A DNA stretch of 54,750 bases from Clostridium sp. CAG:492 (lineage in GTDB: Bacteria; Bacillota; Clostridia; TANB77; CAG-508): positions 3,156 through 57,905 of the forward strand of contig FR878264.1 in the NCBI GenBank assembly GCA_000434335.1, in the 5' to 3' direction. Made by a program: the position numbers and the translations under genes. Below the pieces are notes generated by a model, which searched no databases, was not told where the DNA came from, and was given only the letters and a program-made list of their open reading frames with translations. Shown here piece by piece: positions 44,530-52,380 of the stretch (position 1 is its first letter; the number at the start of each line of letters is the position of its first letter).

Positions 44530-44622
44530 ATGATTAAAGAAAATTTGATAAAAGTATTACATGAAATGGAAGAAATTACAAAACTGTTTAAACTTGAGCC
44601 AAAGGAGAAGTATAATGTATAG
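44530..44622 (+). CDS. 30-residue leader-type peptide
   Basis: Short ORF MIKENLIKVLHEMEEITKLF then KLEPKEKYNV, with AGAGGT six bases before the ATG. Its stop overlaps the start of the next gene by eight bases, indicating translational coupling. Helical and charged; function unknown. Confidence 0.5.
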   Translation: MIKENLIKVLHEMEEITKLFKLEPKEKYNV

Positions 44623-44950
44623 AATTTTTTGCGAAAGTTATGAAAACTTTTTAAAAACTTTTGAAGAAGAAAATTATAGATTAAGCATTGCAAAACCTTT
44701 TGAATTAATAGTAAATCCAGAAAAATTTGAAAAAGAAAAGGCACTAAAAAGTGATTTATATAAAAGATTATGTAATTTGCTATTTTATATGAATAAAAAT
44801 ATAAAAAGATTTCCAAAGTTTAAAGCATTCTTATGGACTTTAACCTCAAGAAATATTATTGCAGAAGAATATAATATTGAAACTGATGATCAATTAGAGG
44901 AACAAGCAAAATTAATTAATTCATTCTTAAAATTGGCTTATTGGTATTAA
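44615..44950 (+). CDS. Unknown 111-residue protein
   Basis: Start 44615 (MYRIFCESYENFLKTFEEEN) follows AAAGGAGAAGTATA. Mostly helical, basic in the middle (YKRLCNLLFYMNKNIKRFPK), no membrane segment. No family recognised. Divergent from recombinase A; its 3' end runs into the first stem-loop repeat of the gene-free tract. Confidence 0.65.
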   Translation: MYRIFCESYENFLKTFEEENYRLSIAKPFELIVNPEKFEKEKALKSDLYKRLCNLLFYMNKNIKRFPKFKAFLWTLTSRNIIAEEYNIETDDQLEEQAKLINSFLKLAYWY

Positions 44951-45594
44951 TAGCTTACGAGAATCAAATTTAAGACGTTTTTATTTTGATGACATATATG
45001 TTTATTGCTTAAATTATAATTTTATAAAGTTCACAAAATTTGATTACTGGTACAAAATCAGCTGGAGTAGGGGAAGAGCCTTATTCCAAAATTATTTTAA
45101 TAAAAAAGAAAATCGGTAGTAAAATATTTTGTGCAATATTATAAAATTATTTTGGTAAAATTTCTTATCATAATATTATAAAATATAAAATTTATAATAA
45201 AAATAATTATAAAAATTTAAAATTTGAATTTAAACTAAAAATTTCTAAAATTATAATTTTAAAAATTTGATTTATAAATGATTTATAAAAAAATTAAAAC
45301 CGAACATTTGATTTTTATAAATTTATTTACAAATTTTAACTATGATTTTAGATTTATAATTATATTTATTAAGCTTGAAAATCGATTTTAAGACATTTTA
45401 TATTTAAATCTAACAAGTTATTCATTTGTAATTTTAAATATTGTTTTAAATTAGATTTGAGTTTTAGTTTTAAGTTTATACATTATTAGTTTTAGAAATT
45501 AATTACATGTATAATAAATTTGTATATGATTATTTATGATGGATTTTTGTATAATGAATCCTAATTAGTAATCATATTAGCTTTGCATAAGTTT

Positions 45595-45625
45595 CTTGTA
45601 GCGCTCGTATACACTCGCTAACAAT
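45595..45625. other. Possible recombinase crossover site
   Basis: TTGT-AGCG ... CGCTAACAA: imperfect inverted arms around CTCGTATACACT in the middle of the gene-free tract. The arm/spacer size is like a tyrosine-recombinase core site. Purely a sequence-shape argument. Confidence 0.3.
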
Positions 45626-46339
45626 CTACTTATTTGACGTCTTAAAATCAAATTTAAGACGTTTTTTTATTTTATATGATAAATTATTTATTTGAGATTA
45701 TTAACTTATTTAAAATTCATCTATTAAATTAGTCAAAATTTGTACTGATATTGTAACTACTAAAAATGCTCAAAAACGCCTAAAATAACGGCTTGTGAGA
45801 ATCAATTTTAAGGCGTTTTTATTTAAAGGTAATATAACTTGTTGTCTGTAAAATACGGCCATTCTGAGGCTTTGACGATTTTGAGTAATTTTAAGCCATC
45901 AGATTTATAAATTTATAGTAATACCAAAATAGCTGAAAAAACCCTAAAATAGCGACGCACGAGAATCGATTTTAAGCCATTTTTATAAAAAGGTAATATA
46001 AGTTTGTTGTCAGTAAAATACGGTTATTCTAGGCTTTATGCGGTTTTGGGGCTTTTTAGAAAAAATTCGAGATAGGACTAAAAAATGAATTAAAAATTTT
46101 ATGGTCAAGTTTTTTAAAAAAAAGACACGCAAAAAAATGAGCAAGGATAAATTATAAGAAAAAGTTTTAAAAGTGGCTTAAATAGAAAGCTCGTGAGAAT
46201 TAAGTATAAGAACTAAAAATAATAGAATAATATAAATTACTGAATAAAGAATACTAAACAGCTATAAGGCTCAAATAAGCATAAAAACTGGTGGGAGGGG
46301 TCTTATTGGGGTTTCAGGATAATTATTCCTACTCCTATT

Positions 46340-46365
46340 TGCACAAAACTTTGATTTTGTGCAAT
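46340..46365. terminator. Perfect 10-bp hairpin inside the tract
   Basis: TTGCACAAAA-CTTTGA-TTTTGTGCAA, followed some bases later by a T-run on the plus strand. Confidence 0.5.
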
Positions 46366-46789
46366 GTTTGATATTTCATTTTTTTACTATCTCAGCCTAT
46401 ATTTCCTATCCTCTCCTATACTAAAAAATGCCTAGGATGAATTTTCCTAAGCAACGACTTTTATGCTTAATTATTAAAATTAGTTTTATTTTATTATGAA
46501 ACTCTCTCCCATAATTTTTTACTAATTTATAATTAAGCTCTTTATTTTTTATTTTATTACTTATTTTTAAATTTATAAAAATTTGCAAATTTTAAAATTT
46601 TTCTATTTTTTTCATTTTTATAAAAATTTATATTTTAAAATATAAATTTTTTATTTCTTATTTTAATACAGAGTTTTTTGAATATAGCCTCTTCCCCTCT
46701 TTCCTACTATTTAGGCGACAAGTTATATACCTAAAATGTAAAAATGGCTTAAATTTGATTTTAGAGCTAAATAAAATAATATTTTTTAC

Positions 46790-47137
46790 TTACATAGCTT
46801 TAAATTTCTTTTCATCAGCAAAATTTATCATTTCTGTATCTTTTAATAGTAATTTGCCAAAATCTGATATATTATCTATATTATTAGCCTTACCATTAAC
46901 TTGTTCAGCTTGTGTTGCTAAAACCTGTTCATATGTAAATTTTAGCATCATTAATTTCTTATCTTTTTCTTTATTAGTAATAGATTCTCCATTAGTATTA
47001 AGCATAAATTCTAAATTATATCCATATAATTCTAATGCTCTTAATATAATATCAACTTGTCCATTTAATAAACTTAATGTAACAGGTTGAACTCTTTTTA
47101 AATCAAATGTTGCTTTTGAATTTGATAAATCTGCCAT
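46790..47137 (-). CDS. Unknown 115-residue protein downstream of the recombinase pair
   Basis: MADLSNSKATFDLKRVQPVT ... NFADEKKFKAM; mixed helical protein with one Cys-free core and no membrane segment. GGAGGGAAG ribosome site just upstream, overlapping a Chi-like GAAGCGG. It lies 43 bases after the second recombinase on the same strand. The layout recombinase-recombinase-small protein recalls Tn554 tnpA-tnpB-tnpC (TnpC ~125 residues), but no sequence similarity can be claimed. Confidence 0.65.
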   Translation of the reverse strand: MADLSNSKATFDLKRVQPVTLSLLNGQVDIILRALELYGYNLEFMLNTNGESITNKEKDKKLMMLKFTYEQVLATQAEQVNGKANNIDNISDFGKLLLKDTEMINFADEKKFKAM

Positions 47138-47180
47138 TTTTACTTCCCTCCGCTTCTATTTTTTCTATTTTATAATTATA

Positions 47181-48164
47181 TTAAGCTACGCAATACTCCA
47201 TAGCATCATTCATTTTGTATTTTGCCAATGGATGTTCATACATAGTTTTCTCTACTTTAGCATCATAGGTATGTGTATATATTTTAGTTACCTCAATTGT
47301 TGAATGCCCAAGTAACTCTTGAATAGTTCTAATATTAGTACCATTTCTATATAAGAGTGTTGCACAAGTATGTCTTAATGAATGTACATTATAAACATTA
47401 GAATTTAATCCAGCTAATTCATAGGCTGAATTAATAACCTTGTTTAGTGAACAAGGGTTTAATTTTTTTAGTGCTCTACTAATGAAAAGATATTGTTCAT
47501 ATCCTTTTTGAGTTTTTATTTGTTTTCTTTCTTCCAAATACTCTAGTATTGCATTTTTAGTTCTATTATCCAAATATCCAGTTCTTTCTTTATTACCTTT
47601 GCCTATAATTGTGAATGTATTATTACTCATTTTGAAATCTGATAGTTTTAAATTAATTACTTCAGATCTTCGTAATCCACAATGCAATAAAATATGAATA
47701 ATTGCTTTATTTCTTACTGCGTATTTATTGAGAGAGTTGTCATAAACATTCTCCAATTTCTTTGCTTCTTCATAAGAAAGATAATTTGGAATTTTCTCAT
47801 ATTTGTTACTAATTGTTTTAATAGTTCTAAATGGCTCTTTAAATATATTATGTTTGATATTATATAGATACTCAAAGAAAAGTTTTAATTGTTTTGTCTT
47901 TAAACTTATAGTAGCTTCTTCATAGTTATTTTCAGATAAGAAGTATATAAAGTTTATAATATCGCTGTTTATTACTCCTCTAATATCGTTTAAAGTCATT
48001 TTATTTACATCAGTATATCTATTACCATATTTCATTTCATTAAGAAAAATTAAAAATTGCATTATAGTATGTATAGTTGTTTCTATATATCCTTTAGATA
48101 AGTTTTTTATGCCTAGTACATAATACATAAATTGATTTATAAATTCTGGATAGTTATTTTCCAT
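47181..48164 (-). CDS. Tyrosine recombinase (copy B)
   Basis: 327 residues from ATG 48164 (MENNYPEFINQFM), chosen because AAAAGGAG lies 10 bases upstream; an in-frame start at 48185 would sit before that site. Catalytic set intact: HCGLRRSEV, GKGNKERTGYL, HSLRHTCATLLYR, LLGHSTIEVT and KIYTHT with Tyr. Starts inside the last codons of copy C (11-base overlap), so the two are co-translated. More divergent from A than C is. Confidence 0.92.
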   Translation of the reverse strand: MENNYPEFINQFMYYVLGIKNLSKGYIETTIHTIMQFLIFLNEMKYGNRYTDVNKMTLNDIRGVINSDIINFIYFLSENNYEEATISLKTKQLKLFFEYLYNIKHNIFKEPFRTIKTISNKYEKIPNYLSYEEAKKLENVYDNSLNKYAVRNKAIIHILLHCGLRRSEVINLKLSDFKMSNNTFTIIGKGNKERTGYLDNRTKNAILEYLEERKQIKTQKGYEQYLFISRALKKLNPCSLNKVINSAYELAGLNSNVYNVHSLRHTCATLLYRNGTNIRTIQELLGHSTIEVTKIYTHTYDAKVEKTMYEHPLAKYKMNDAMEYCVA

Positions 48165-49176
48165 TTTTCTCATTCTCCTTTTCAATTAAACTTGATACCC
48201 CATAATTTTGCATTATATCTTTTAGTTTTACATCATTAATATGAGTGTATATTTCTGTTGATGATAAACTTTCGTGCCCTAATATCTTTTGTGCTATCAA
48301 TATATCTGCATTACCTTCGTTATATAATAAAGTAGCACAAGTATGTCTTAATGTATGTGTATGAAATCCCGCTTCTTTTTCATTAAATGTAAGATATAAC
48401 TCTTTTTCTACAATATCTTGGACAGTTCGTTTAGCTATTCGTTTATTCCTTTCGCTTAAAAATAAAGCATTATAATCTTTATATGATCTATCTAGTTTAG
48501 GTCTAACTTCTAGGTATTTTGATATAGCTTCGTTAGTTGCATCATTAAGATATAGCATTCTTTCTTTATTACCTTTACCACATACTTTAAGAGTTCTTTC
48601 ATCAAACTTTATATCTGTTAAATCTATATTAACAAGTTCTGATAATCTAATACCACAATTAAGAAATACACATACTATTGCATAATTTCTAATTTTATTT
48701 CGTTGCTCTGATGTTATTATTTTAGAAAGCATTGTTTTACTTTGAGATAGGCTTAAGTATTTAGGTAATCGTTTACCAGTATTAGTTGATTTATGATTTC
48801 TAGTTGGATCTGTATTAATATGATTATTTACCGTTAGAAATTTAAATAGTCCTTTTAATGATGCTAATTTCTTATTTCTAGTTTTAGGTGTATTATTTAG
48901 TTCATACCTTAAAAAGAATAAGAAATTATCTATGTCTTTTTCCATTACATTATTCATATCATCAATAGATATATCTTTTATTGACAATTGCTTAAAATCA
49001 TCTATGTTAAATTCTTTTGGGTTTAATTCTTTAAACTTTAAGTATCTGAAGAAAGTTCTTATATCAAAATAATCTTCTGTTACTGTTACATTAGAGCATT
49101 GCTCAATACACTTTTTATAATTGAGATAGTTATTTAAGAACTCTGGATTTTGTTCTTGATAAACTGAATATTTCAA
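48154..49176 (-). CDS. Tyrosine recombinase (copy C)
   Basis: 340 residues, TTG start 49176 after GAGGAGG. Catalytic residues intact: NCGIRLSEL, GKGNKERMLYL, HTLRHTCATLLYN, LGHESLSST and EIYTHI. Closely resembles copy A in the linker (GKRLPKYLSL against DKRIPKYLTL) and N-terminus (QNPEFLNNYLNYK against DNPGFLNSFLDYT). First gene of the recombinase operon. A leader hairpin (49200-49232) precedes it. Confidence 0.92.
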   Translation of the reverse strand: MKYSVYQEQNPEFLNNYLNYKKCIEQCSNVTVTEDYFDIRTFFRYLKFKELNPKEFNIDDFKQLSIKDISIDDMNNVMEKDIDNFLFFLRYELNNTPKTRNKKLASLKGLFKFLTVNNHINTDPTRNHKSTNTGKRLPKYLSLSQSKTMLSKIITSEQRNKIRNYAIVCVFLNCGIRLSELVNIDLTDIKFDERTLKVCGKGNKERMLYLNDATNEAISKYLEVRPKLDRSYKDYNALFLSERNKRIAKRTVQDIVEKELYLTFNEKEAGFHTHTLRHTCATLLYNEGNADILIAQKILGHESLSSTEIYTHINDVKLKDIMQNYGVSSLIEKENEKNGK

Positions 49177-49199
49177 AATTTAGACCTCCTCAAATTTTC

Positions 49200-49232
49200 A
49201 TCTTCAAATTGCTTATAACCAAATTTGAAGAT
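49200..49232 (-). promoter_or_regulatory. Leader hairpin of the recombinase operon
   Basis: Perfect 11-bp stem ATCTTCAAATT / AATTTGAAGAT about 10 bases before the GAGGAGG site of copy C. Confidence 0.5.
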
Positions 49233-49278
49233 TTTGTATTTCTTTATTGAGATAATTTTAAGTTTTATTTTTGAAAAA

Positions 49279-49313
49279 GTGAAAGGTGTAAAATTTTCAT
49301 TTACACCTTTCAC
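49279..49313 (-). terminator. Terminator upstream of the recombinase operon
   Basis: Perfect 14-bp stem GTGAAAGGTGTAAA / TTTACACCTTTCAC with a 7-base loop; on the minus strand it is followed by TTTTT. Probably ends the 49950-49454 transcript. Confidence 0.8.
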
Positions 49314-49399
49314 AAATTATTAATTTTTTTATAAGAATTTTTATCTTATGTAATTTATTTTAGAAATTATAATTAGAAGCGGAAAATATTTATTTTATT

Positions 49400-49460
49400 A
49401 ATATTTTCAGTTAACAAACTATATGTCTAAAATTTTAAAATGCCTTAAAGCTGTTATTTA
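49400..49460 (-). repeat. Outlying copy of the stem-loop repeat
   Basis: On the minus strand CTTTAAGGCATTTT ... GACATATAGTTTGTTAACTG aligns with the repeats at 45797 and 45961. It overlaps the 3' end of the 84-residue gene. Confidence 0.5.
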
Positions 49461-49708
49461 CAATGTATCTTTACATACTCAAAAATAGAGTTTTCATCAA
49501 TTGTTGCTACCATAACCCAAAAATAATTATCAAAAATCTCATCATAATTATCATAAAGTTCTAATTCTTTAGATAGGTTATAGGTAGTTAGTATTTTATA
49601 TGCTTGTCTTTGATCTTTAGTAAGTTTTATATTATCTTTTATCTCATTTATGTATTCCTCATCTAATTTTCTTCCTTTTAAGTTTCTATAATATTTGTTT
49701 AATGCCAT
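49454..49708 (-). CDS. Unknown 84-residue protein
   Basis: MALNKYYRNLKGRKLDEEYI ... FEYVKIHCK. Acidic and helical, with LTKDQRQAYKILTTYNLSKE in the middle. GAGGTGA site upstream. Probably co-transcribed with the membrane protein 14 bases before it. Family not recognised. Confidence 0.6.
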   Translation of the reverse strand: MALNKYYRNLKGRKLDEEYINEIKDNIKLTKDQRQAYKILTTYNLSKELELYDNYDEIFDNYFWVMVATIDENSIFEYVKIHCK

Positions 49709-49722
49709 AGTTTATTTCACCT

Positions 49723-49950
49723 CTAATTTCTTTTCAGGTTTGTCTTATTTGCCTTTTTATTTAGTTTTCTTAGTAATTTATCATTTAATTTCTTCTCGCG
49801 TTTTAATTGCCATTCTTTTATAAATTCTGCTTCTTCTCTATTAACAAACTCTTGTTCTGCTTCTGATATATTTCTACTTCCACCATATATAATCGCCCAT
49901 AAAGTAGCAGCAAGAATTAATAATATAATTGTTATTATTGTTACGAACAT
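49723..49950 (-). CDS. Small single-pass membrane protein, unknown
   Basis: 75 residues: an N-terminal transmembrane helix (VTIITIILLILAATLWAIIY), then a strongly charged tail (EEAEFIKEWQLKREKKLNDK). AAGGAGA site. In an operon with the 84-residue gene. Similar small anchors occur in mobile elements, but no function can be given. Confidence 0.6.
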   Translation of the reverse strand: MFVTIITIILLILAATLWAIIYGGSRNISEAEQEFVNREEAEFIKEWQLKREKKLNDKLLRKLNKKANKTNLKRN

Positions 49951-50039
49951 TTCTGCCTTCTCCTTATTTTTTACAAGTAAATCTTGTATTATTGTTTTTA
50001 TTTTTAGTTCTTTTGTTTATTTGATTTATTCCTTTAGTG

Positions 50040-50375
50040 ACTTCTTTAGTAAATGAGATTACTTACATTTACTAGGCTTTTTATTCGTATCAAACAAGAG
50101 TTTGTTAATACTCTTCATCTGTGAATCGAAGTCTAATTCACTAGGTCTGACCCTGTCAGGCATACCATCATTGTTTGGGACGGCTCATTTAGGATTAATC
50201 TCAATAAATCCTAAACTTCAACGCACATACTGTGACTTGGTATAAGTATCATTATCTATATAGTCTTCGTCCTTAAAATTACATATCTTAAATTCTATTC
50301 AATGGTTTCCAACCCACCAAATCCTATATAGCTTTTTGTGTTTGATTTGTTTTTATTCAATTTTCAAAGAACAAT
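50040..50375 (-). ncRNA. Candidate structured RNA, unknown class
   Basis: A 335-bp gene-free stretch, less AT-rich than its surroundings, with a series of stems: TAGTAAATG/CATTTACTA (50047-50074), AAGAGT/ACTCTT (50096-50115), GTGAAT/ATTCAC (50121-50141), CTGAC/GTCAG (50147-50159), TTTAGGATT/AATCCTAAA (50188-50215), CACA/TGTG (50224-50234), GGTT/AACC (50304-50314) and CTATATAG at 50256 and 50324. Near its minus-strand 5' end TGTTCTTTGA (50373-50364) looks like an rRNA-type boxA antitermination site. Strand is inferred from that and the flanking genes. Confidence 0.5.
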
Positions 50376-50403
50376 TTGAGATATTATTCAAAGAAGCATA
50401 TTT

Positions 50404-50438
50404 ACCCCTTCACTATTACGTCACTCAGAAGGGGGTTT
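50404..50438. terminator. Hairpin after the sigma-like gene
   Basis: ACCCCTTC / GAAGGGGGT around a 16-base loop. The T-run is on the plus strand, so it is a weak terminator for the minus-strand gene; transcription may continue into the structured tract. Confidence 0.45.
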
Positions 50439-50450
50439 TATGCACAAAAT

Positions 50451-51056
50451 TTAAAATTTCTTAAAAAATTCTTCTTTTAGTTTGTTTATAGATTCTCCCA
50501 AACACCTAGAAATAGTGGATTGATTGACATTTTCCAGTCTTGCAATTTTTTCTTGAGATATGTCTTCAAAAAAGTATTTTAAGAAGACCTTTGCATGTTC
50601 TTTGGATAATGATCTGTGGATAAAGTCATAAATTTCAATTTCTATATATGGATTAATAGTATTTATTTCAGTAGCAATACTTGCATTAGTTAGTAGTTCA
50701 TTTACAGTATTATCAATATGTTTTATCCTGTGTCTAACGATTTCGTTTTCATATTTGAATTTTTCAGGATATATAATCCTATATAGTTCTTCATATACTT
50801 CTGGTGCATTGACACATATTTCTTCAAACTTATCCATATTTTTCATTCTAAAGTAATATCTGACATATGTAGAGTATGGTATACTCATAGAATTTTGGCT
50901 ATTTTCTATTTCTTCTAATATAGCTTCAGCATATTTATTTACAGAAACTTCTTCTTCATAAGTATTATCTGGAGAGACGTACCAGATAATAAAGTATTTT
51001 TTCATAATCTCATATTCAAAATAATCGTCATAAATGTTTCCTAAATTTAATCTCAT
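50451..51056 (-). CDS. Sigma-factor-like protein with C-terminal region-4 helix-turn-helix
   Basis: 201 residues. The C-terminal ~50 residues look like sigma region 4: LSKEHAKVFLKYFFEDISQE then KIARLENVNQSTISRCLGESINKLKEEF. The N-terminal 120 residues are acidic and aromatic and do not resemble regions 2 or 3, so it may be a divergent sigma or an activator using the same fold. AAGGAGG site at 51067-51073, entirely inside a hairpin. Monocistronic-looking, with structured RNA on both sides. Confidence 0.75.
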   Translation of the reverse strand: MRLNLGNIYDDYFEYEIMKKYFIIWYVSPDNTYEEEVSVNKYAEAILEEIENSQNSMSIPYSTYVRYYFRMKNMDKFEEICVNAPEVYEELYRIIYPEKFKYENEIVRHRIKHIDNTVNELLTNASIATEINTINPYIEIEIYDFIHRSLSKEHAKVFLKYFFEDISQEKIARLENVNQSTISRCLGESINKLKEEFFKKF

Positions 51057-51066
51057 AATAAAAAAT

Positions 51067-51110
51067 CCTCCTTGTTAATCTGAAATTTGAAATTCAAATC
51101 AACAAGGAGG
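51067..51110 (-). promoter_or_regulatory. Hairpin sequestering the ribosome-binding site of the sigma-like gene
   Basis: CCTCCTTGTT and AACAAGGAGG form a perfect 10-bp stem in the minus-strand transcript (51110-51101 with 51076-51067). The 3' arm is the ribosome-binding site of the gene starting at 51056. The loop holds a second palindrome, ATTTGAAATTCAAAT. Folded RNA should not be translated. Confidence 0.8.
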
Positions 51111-51114
51111 ACCT

Positions 51115-51165
51115 CTTATAAAAAGAATAAGTGCAAAGCCTAAAATCAATTTTAAAGCTTTGCAC
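51115..51165 (-). terminator. Terminator or attenuator in the sigma-gene leader
   Basis: GTGCAAAGC / GCTTTGCAC stem, extended by AAAAT/ATTTT (51131-51165), followed on the minus strand by a TTATTCTTTTTATA tail. It lies ~60 bases upstream of the gene. Confidence 0.65.
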
Positions 51166-51310
51166 TCAACAACATATATAATTAACTTATCTGCAATATA
51201 AAATTTAAATGAACGCAATTTAGAGCTACTATTTCTAGCAACTAATAGTAGAGATATTCTATATCTTATAAAATTAGTATTAGAAGCGGTTATAAATACG
51301 CTCATAATAA

Positions 51311-51357
51311 AACACCACCTAAACTTACAATCGTTATTTGTAAATTGGTGTGGTGTT
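51311..51357. repeat. Long hairpin further upstream of the sigma-like gene
   Basis: Outer stem AACACCAC/GTGGTGTT and inner stem TTACAA/TTGTAA. A third leader structure or a separate terminator. Confidence 0.5.
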
Positions 51358-51360
51358 GTT

Positions 51361-51884
51361 CATTAGTTAAATATAATCATTATAGATTTGGTAGATAATA
51401 GTTATCCAATTATTAAACATTATCTTTTTTATAATCTAAAAATCTTAAATATAGAAATATGAATATGTTTATTACATACTAGTCAATCCTCTCTAAAATT
51501 CAATTTAATCGTCTTTGGAGTTTTAGTAATGAAATTATAACTCTGCAAACTAATCATCAGTTTATTTAGGTATTCTCATTTGTATATGCATCATACATCT
51601 GCATCAATATACAAATACTAATTATATATTTAGCATATTTTTTCTAGTGATAGTTATAAATTGGGAATAATAAGGAAAAGTAAGGAATTAGTAAACATAA
51701 CTACACGAGTTATACTATAAAGAAGCGGAAAACAAACATTACATAAAGAATTTAAAATAATAAGTTTCCTAAAACCATTGAAAAAGCCCTATTTAAGTGA
51801 TATAATGCCTCTGGATAAAGAAAAATAATACTAAATTTGTTAATTACAATTATAATCCAATAATGCCTAGTGGAGGATGTTGAA
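51361..51884. other. Gene-free interval before the Spo0A-C-like gene
   Basis: Contains a TTTGTATAT/ATATACAAA hairpin (51579-51615) with an internal GCATC direct repeat, a Chi-like GAAGCGG (51722) and the promoter below. No ORF with a ribosome site. Confidence 0.5.
51778..51806 (+). promoter_or_regulatory. Promoter of the Spo0A-C-like gene
   Basis: TTGAAA, 17 bases, TATAAT. Confidence 0.65.
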
Positions 51885-52328
51885 ATGAACGAGATTACGA
51901 ATATTGCAAAGAATGATGATTTCGCAATGGATACACAAATGCTAAAAGGATATGATAGTAATTTTAAAAGAGCAAAAGTTGTAAGATTTTTAAGTGAATT
52001 AGGAATGAGATGTACTCAGAATGGAACTATTTTCATTGCTGATATTATTTGCTATTGCTTGAATAACAGAATATATAGTATAAAAAACTTAAGAACTTTT
52101 TATGATAACTTTGCTAGCTTTTATTATAATTTTAATGAACAAGAAACTAAAAAGATGATATGGAACATTGAAGATTCACTTGAATATTTAGAGGATTCTC
52201 TTAATAGAAATGATGAGCTTCTTTGTTCCTTTTTGTTTGAATTTAAATTTGACAAAACCATCTCGCCGAAGCAATTTTTCGCAGGGTTACTTGGCTATTT
52301 GAATACAGAGTATAATAACATATTTTAG
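51885..52328 (+). CDS. Stand-alone Spo0A C-terminal-like DNA-binding protein
   Basis: 147 residues from ATG 51885, eight bases after GGAGGATG; the GTG at 51870 is less likely. Residues ~30-95 follow the Spo0A effector-domain pattern: VVRFLSELGMRCTQNGTIFI (where Spo0A has an ExGxPxxxxGYxYL segment), then IKNLRTFYDNFASFYYNFNE and MIWNIEDSLEYL in place of IAxxYxTTPSRVERAIRHAIE. There is no receiver domain. Known Spo0A binds 0A boxes; whether this binds similar sites is unknown. Single gene ending in a bidirectional terminator. Confidence 0.65.
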   Translation: MNEITNIAKNDDFAMDTQMLKGYDSNFKRAKVVRFLSELGMRCTQNGTIFIADIICYCLNNRIYSIKNLRTFYDNFASFYYNFNEQETKKMIWNIEDSLEYLEDSLNRNDELLCSFLFEFKFDKTISPKQFFAGLLGYLNTEYNNIF

Positions 52329-52337
52329 AAATGAAAA

Positions 52338-52362
52338 AAGGGCTATCACGATGACAGTCCTT
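52338..52362. terminator. Bidirectional terminator
   Basis: AAGGGCTATC / GACAGTCCTT with a 5-base loop between convergent genes. Confidence 0.7.
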
Positions 52363-52380
52363 AATATTTTGCTTATTAGA

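Larger units (their letters stand above)
44951..46770. repeat. 1.8-kb gene-free AT-rich tract with a stem-loop repeat family and inverted ends
   Basis: No credible ORF. At least six plus-strand copies of a motif around GAGAATCAATTTTAAG occur near 44960, 45378, 45645, 45797, 45961 and 46196, and an inverted copy lies at 46700-46765. The two best copies, 45797-45883 and 45961-46050, match for ~85 bases (GGTAATATAA, GTTGTC, GTAAAATACGG, ATTCT, AGGCTTT). Purine blocks TAGGGGAAGAG (45068) and the complement of CTCTTCCCCTCT (46688) lie near opposite ends in inverted orientation. Convergent genes point into the tract from both sides. Confidence 0.75.

Noticed and set aside
44951..46770. CRISPR array
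   Set aside because: Copies are unevenly spaced, of variable length, with no constant repeat/unique spacer pattern and no cas genes.
46755..47090. Plus-strand ORF opposite the 115-residue gene
   Set aside because: The minus-strand frame has a good ribosome site and operon context; this one does not.
50040..50375. Fragment of an rRNA operon, suggested by the boxA-like sequence
   Set aside because: No 16S or 23S core sequence motifs were recognised around it.
51099..51305. 68-residue minus-strand ORF upstream of the sigma-like gene
   Set aside because: It reads through the leader hairpins and ends in the ribosome-site hairpin; its start has only a distant weak site and the protein has no coherent pattern.
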